DNA of 64,000 nt from Lewinellaceae bacterium. Its GTDB lineage: Bacteria > Bacteroidota > Bacteroidia > Chitinophagales > Saprospiraceae. Below, piece after piece: positions 62,327 through 64,000 of this stretch; the stretch's first letter is position 1; each line of letters begins with the position of its first letter. The stretch spans positions 1,860,001 to 1,924,000 of the forward strand of contig JACJYN010000002.1 of assembly GCA_020636095.1 (NCBI GenBank). The letters run 5' to 3'. A model generated the notes under the pieces. That model searched no databases, was not told the DNA's origin, and saw only the letters and a program-made list of their open reading frames with translations. Both the position numbers and the translations under genes were made by a program.

Positions 62327-64000
62327 ATGAAGAAATTACTATTCGTTTGGCTCCTCCTCTTACCCCTTTTTTCGGCGGCCCAGGAAACGGAGCCCTCGCC
62401 GGAAGTGAGCCGGTCGCTAGCCATAGGGGACAGCCTGCTTGGCATCGGAAATTTTGAGGAAGCATTGGCCCTCGCCCAGGCAACGGAGCAAAAAGTGTTG
62501 GAACAAGCCGGAAAAAACTCAGCGCTGTATGCCGATTGCCTCTACCTGCTGGGTAGGATAGGCAAGGAAAGTGGCGATTACGGGCCGGCGGAACAGTATT
62601 TGAAAGAAGCGGCCTCGCTGAGGAAAGACCTGTTAGGTGAAGAACACGAGGAGTACATTCAGGCCTTACTGATCCTGGGCGCCAACTACACGGACATGGG
62701 GCATTACAAGGAGGCAGAACCGATTTTGGAAAATGCGGTGGCCCTGGCAAAACGTACCCTGGGGCCTACTCATTACCGTTACATCAGAGGCTTAATCTTC
62801 CAGGGTATTCTCTATGAAACACTGGGGCAGTATGAGAAAAGCGAGCGCATCCAGCTGGATGCCCTTTCCATCGTCGAAACCCATTATTCTGAAGATCACG
62901 AGTTTTTCGCGATCCTTAACAACAACCTCGGCATTCTTTACGCCCAGGCCGGGCGCTATCTGGAATGCGAGCCTTACTTTCTGCGGTCCAACACCCTGGT
63001 CAAAGAACTGTACGGCGAAAATCACATCCAGTTCGCCGGCAATCTCTTCAACCTGGGTTTCCTGTACGACAATACCGGCAGATATGCCAAAGCCGAAGCA
63101 TGCTACCTGCAATCCAAGTCCATTGTAGAGAACAACCTGGGCCGGGAGAATTTTTATTACGCCGGAGTGGCCAACAACCTGGGGCTGCTGTACTACCATA
63201 CCAACCAACTGGAGGACGCCGAACACTACTTCCGCGAATCCATCCAGGTCAGGTCCCAACTGCTGGGCGGCCCCGATCCCAATACCGCCACTACCCTGAA
63301 CAACCTGGCGTTGGCATTTGAAAAGGACGGGCGCTATGAAGAAGCATTGGCAGAACACCGGCGGGCGCTGTCGATGCGGGAGGAACTGCTCGGAAAAAAT
63401 CATCCCGACTACGCCCAGAGTTTGAGCAACCTCGGCAATTTGTCCTTGAAAATGGGACAATATACCGAAGCCGAAGCCCGGTACGAACAAGCCGACTCGA
63501 TCTGGCGCGAAAGCCTGGGCGGAGAACATCCTCATATCGCCGTCAACCTGATTAGCCAGGGAATCTGCCTGAGTAAGGCCGGGCGGCCCGATGCCGCCGA
63601 AGCGGCGCTCACCCAAGCCAGCAGCATGCAGCGCCGCCAACTGGAAAAGGCCACCCGGTACCTATCCGAGAGCGAACTGGAGGCTTATATCTCCACCTTT
63701 CATACTTATCAGGACATCGTACAGACGATTGCTGCCGATAACATCGATACCCGGCCATCTCTCGCAGCCTTGTGTTATGACAATAACCTCTTCTACAAAG
63801 GCTTCCTGCTCAATGAAGCCCAACGCATGCGGAGACTCGTAAACCGGACCCCTGCCGCCCGGGAAACATTTGAATTGCTTTCCTCCTACCACCGCCGCCT
63901 GGCCCAGGAATACACCCAGCCGCTGGGCGATCGCCAGGGAACGAATGAACTGGAAAGCCAGATCAATGAGCTGGAGAGAACGCTGGCACAGGCCGTCGGA
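62327..64000 (+). CDS. secreted TPR-repeat protein, 3' truncated by window edge
   Basis: 558 residues visible without a stop. Signal peptide LLFVWLLLLPLFSAAQ. About nine TPR units of the kinesin-light-chain type with ~42-residue spacing: NLGILYAQAGRYLECEPYF, NLGFLYDNTGRYAKAEACY, NLGLLYYHTNQLEDAEHYF, NLALAFEKDGRYEEALAEH, NLGNLSLKMGQYTEAEARY. Proteins with this repeat type commonly end in a CHAT peptidase domain, and the text after ~residue 430 (LEAYISTFHTYQDIVQTIA) fits the linker before CHAT, but the catalytic part lies beyond the window. Confidence 0.85.
   Translation, partial: MKKLLFVWLLLLPLFSAAQETEPSPEVSRSLAIGDSLLGIGNFEEALALAQATEQKVLEQAGKNSALYADCLYLLGRIGKESGDYGPAEQYLKEAASLRKDLLGEEHEEYIQALLILGANYTDMGHYKEAEPILENAVALAKRTLGPTHYRYIRGLIFQGILYETLGQYEKSERIQLDALSIVETHYSEDHEFFAILNNNLGILYAQAGRYLECEPYFLRSNTLVKELYGENHIQFAGNLFNLGFLYDNTGRYAKAEACYLQSKSIVENNLGRENFYYAGVANNLGLLYYHTNQLEDAEHYFRESIQVRSQLLGGPDPNTATTLNNLALAFEKDGRYEEALAEHRRALSMREELLGKNHPDYAQSLSNLGNLSLKMGQYTEAEARYEQADSIWRESLGGEHPHIAVNLISQGICLSKAGRPDAAEAALTQASSMQRRQLEKATRYLSESELEAYISTFHTYQDIVQTIAADNIDTRPSLAALCYDNNLFYKGFLLNEAQRMRRLVNRTPAARETFELLSSYHRRLAQEYTQPLGDRQGTNELESQINELERTLAQAVG

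Overview
The window looks like a chromosomal segment of a Bacteroidota member, most likely of the Saprospiria/Lewinella type. Support comes from several secreted proteins with type IX secretion (T9SS) C-terminal sorting domains, A-rich leaders without Shine-Dalgarno sequences, TAnnTTTG-like -7 promoter boxes, a bacillithiol gene (bshA), the hmgA/hpd tyrosine pathway, a kynurenine-pathway dioxygenase, and a lipoprotein toxin with a neighbouring immunity gene. No rRNA, tRNA, CRISPR array, complete IS or prophage was seen.

Layout. 1-3.6 kb: end of a T9SS protein, then bshA. 3.7-10.4 kb (minus): ADP-forming acyl-CoA synthetase fused to a GNAT acetyltransferase, an AcuC-like deacetylase, a GCS2-CBS fusion and a UspA protein. 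10.6-12.1 kb: a SigZ-type sigma factor and an arsenite methyltransferase. 12.5-17.8 kb: two T9SS proteins and a decayed paralogue. 17.8-24.0 kb (minus): a stress block (phosphotransferase and P-loop kinase pair, cbpM, cbpA, UspA, Hsp20, hemN); FNR/CRP-type palindromes lie before hsp20, hemN and the first usp. 24.2-31.4 kb: housekeeping and catabolic genes, and a MarR regulator with two matching palindromic operators, one before itself and one before an S41 peptidase. 31.9-33.7 kb: uvrC with a frameshift. 33.9-37.3 kb: AHH-nuclease lipoprotein toxin, an Imm11-like immunity gene and an immunity remnant. 37.7-42.6 kb: patatin, then MarR-hmgA-GxxExxY-hpd (tyrosine catabolism). 43-47.9 kb: LRR protein, metalloprotease remnant, esterase lipoprotein, small membrane protein. 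48.2-53.3 kb: two SLC12-like transporters in tandem. 53.5-64 kb: two sigma-factor loci, an envelope protein, an M48-like TPR peptidase, a T9SS LRR gene broken by an insertion, and a TPR protein running off the window.

The strongest unexpected signal is the number of short non-autonomous insertion elements that can be read base by base. Four (near 42.8, 50.7, 57.2 and 62.2 kb) share ends close to GTAACTRTTYAG. Three of these have perfect 8-bp target duplications, as in IS66-type transposition. A fifth (162 bp, CTAG target) has replaced the last codons and stop of cbpA; removing it restores a normal CbpA C-terminus. A sixth (162 bp, TTA target) splits an LRR T9SS gene; removing it restores the frame exactly. 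A second repeat class, 7-bp tandem arrays built on TTCGC/TTCGG/GCGAA units and often in inverted arrangement, fills at least seven intergenic gaps and has probably entered the N-terminal region of the patatin gene.

Limits: all assignments come from reading sequence and translations. No alignment, HMM or database search was run.
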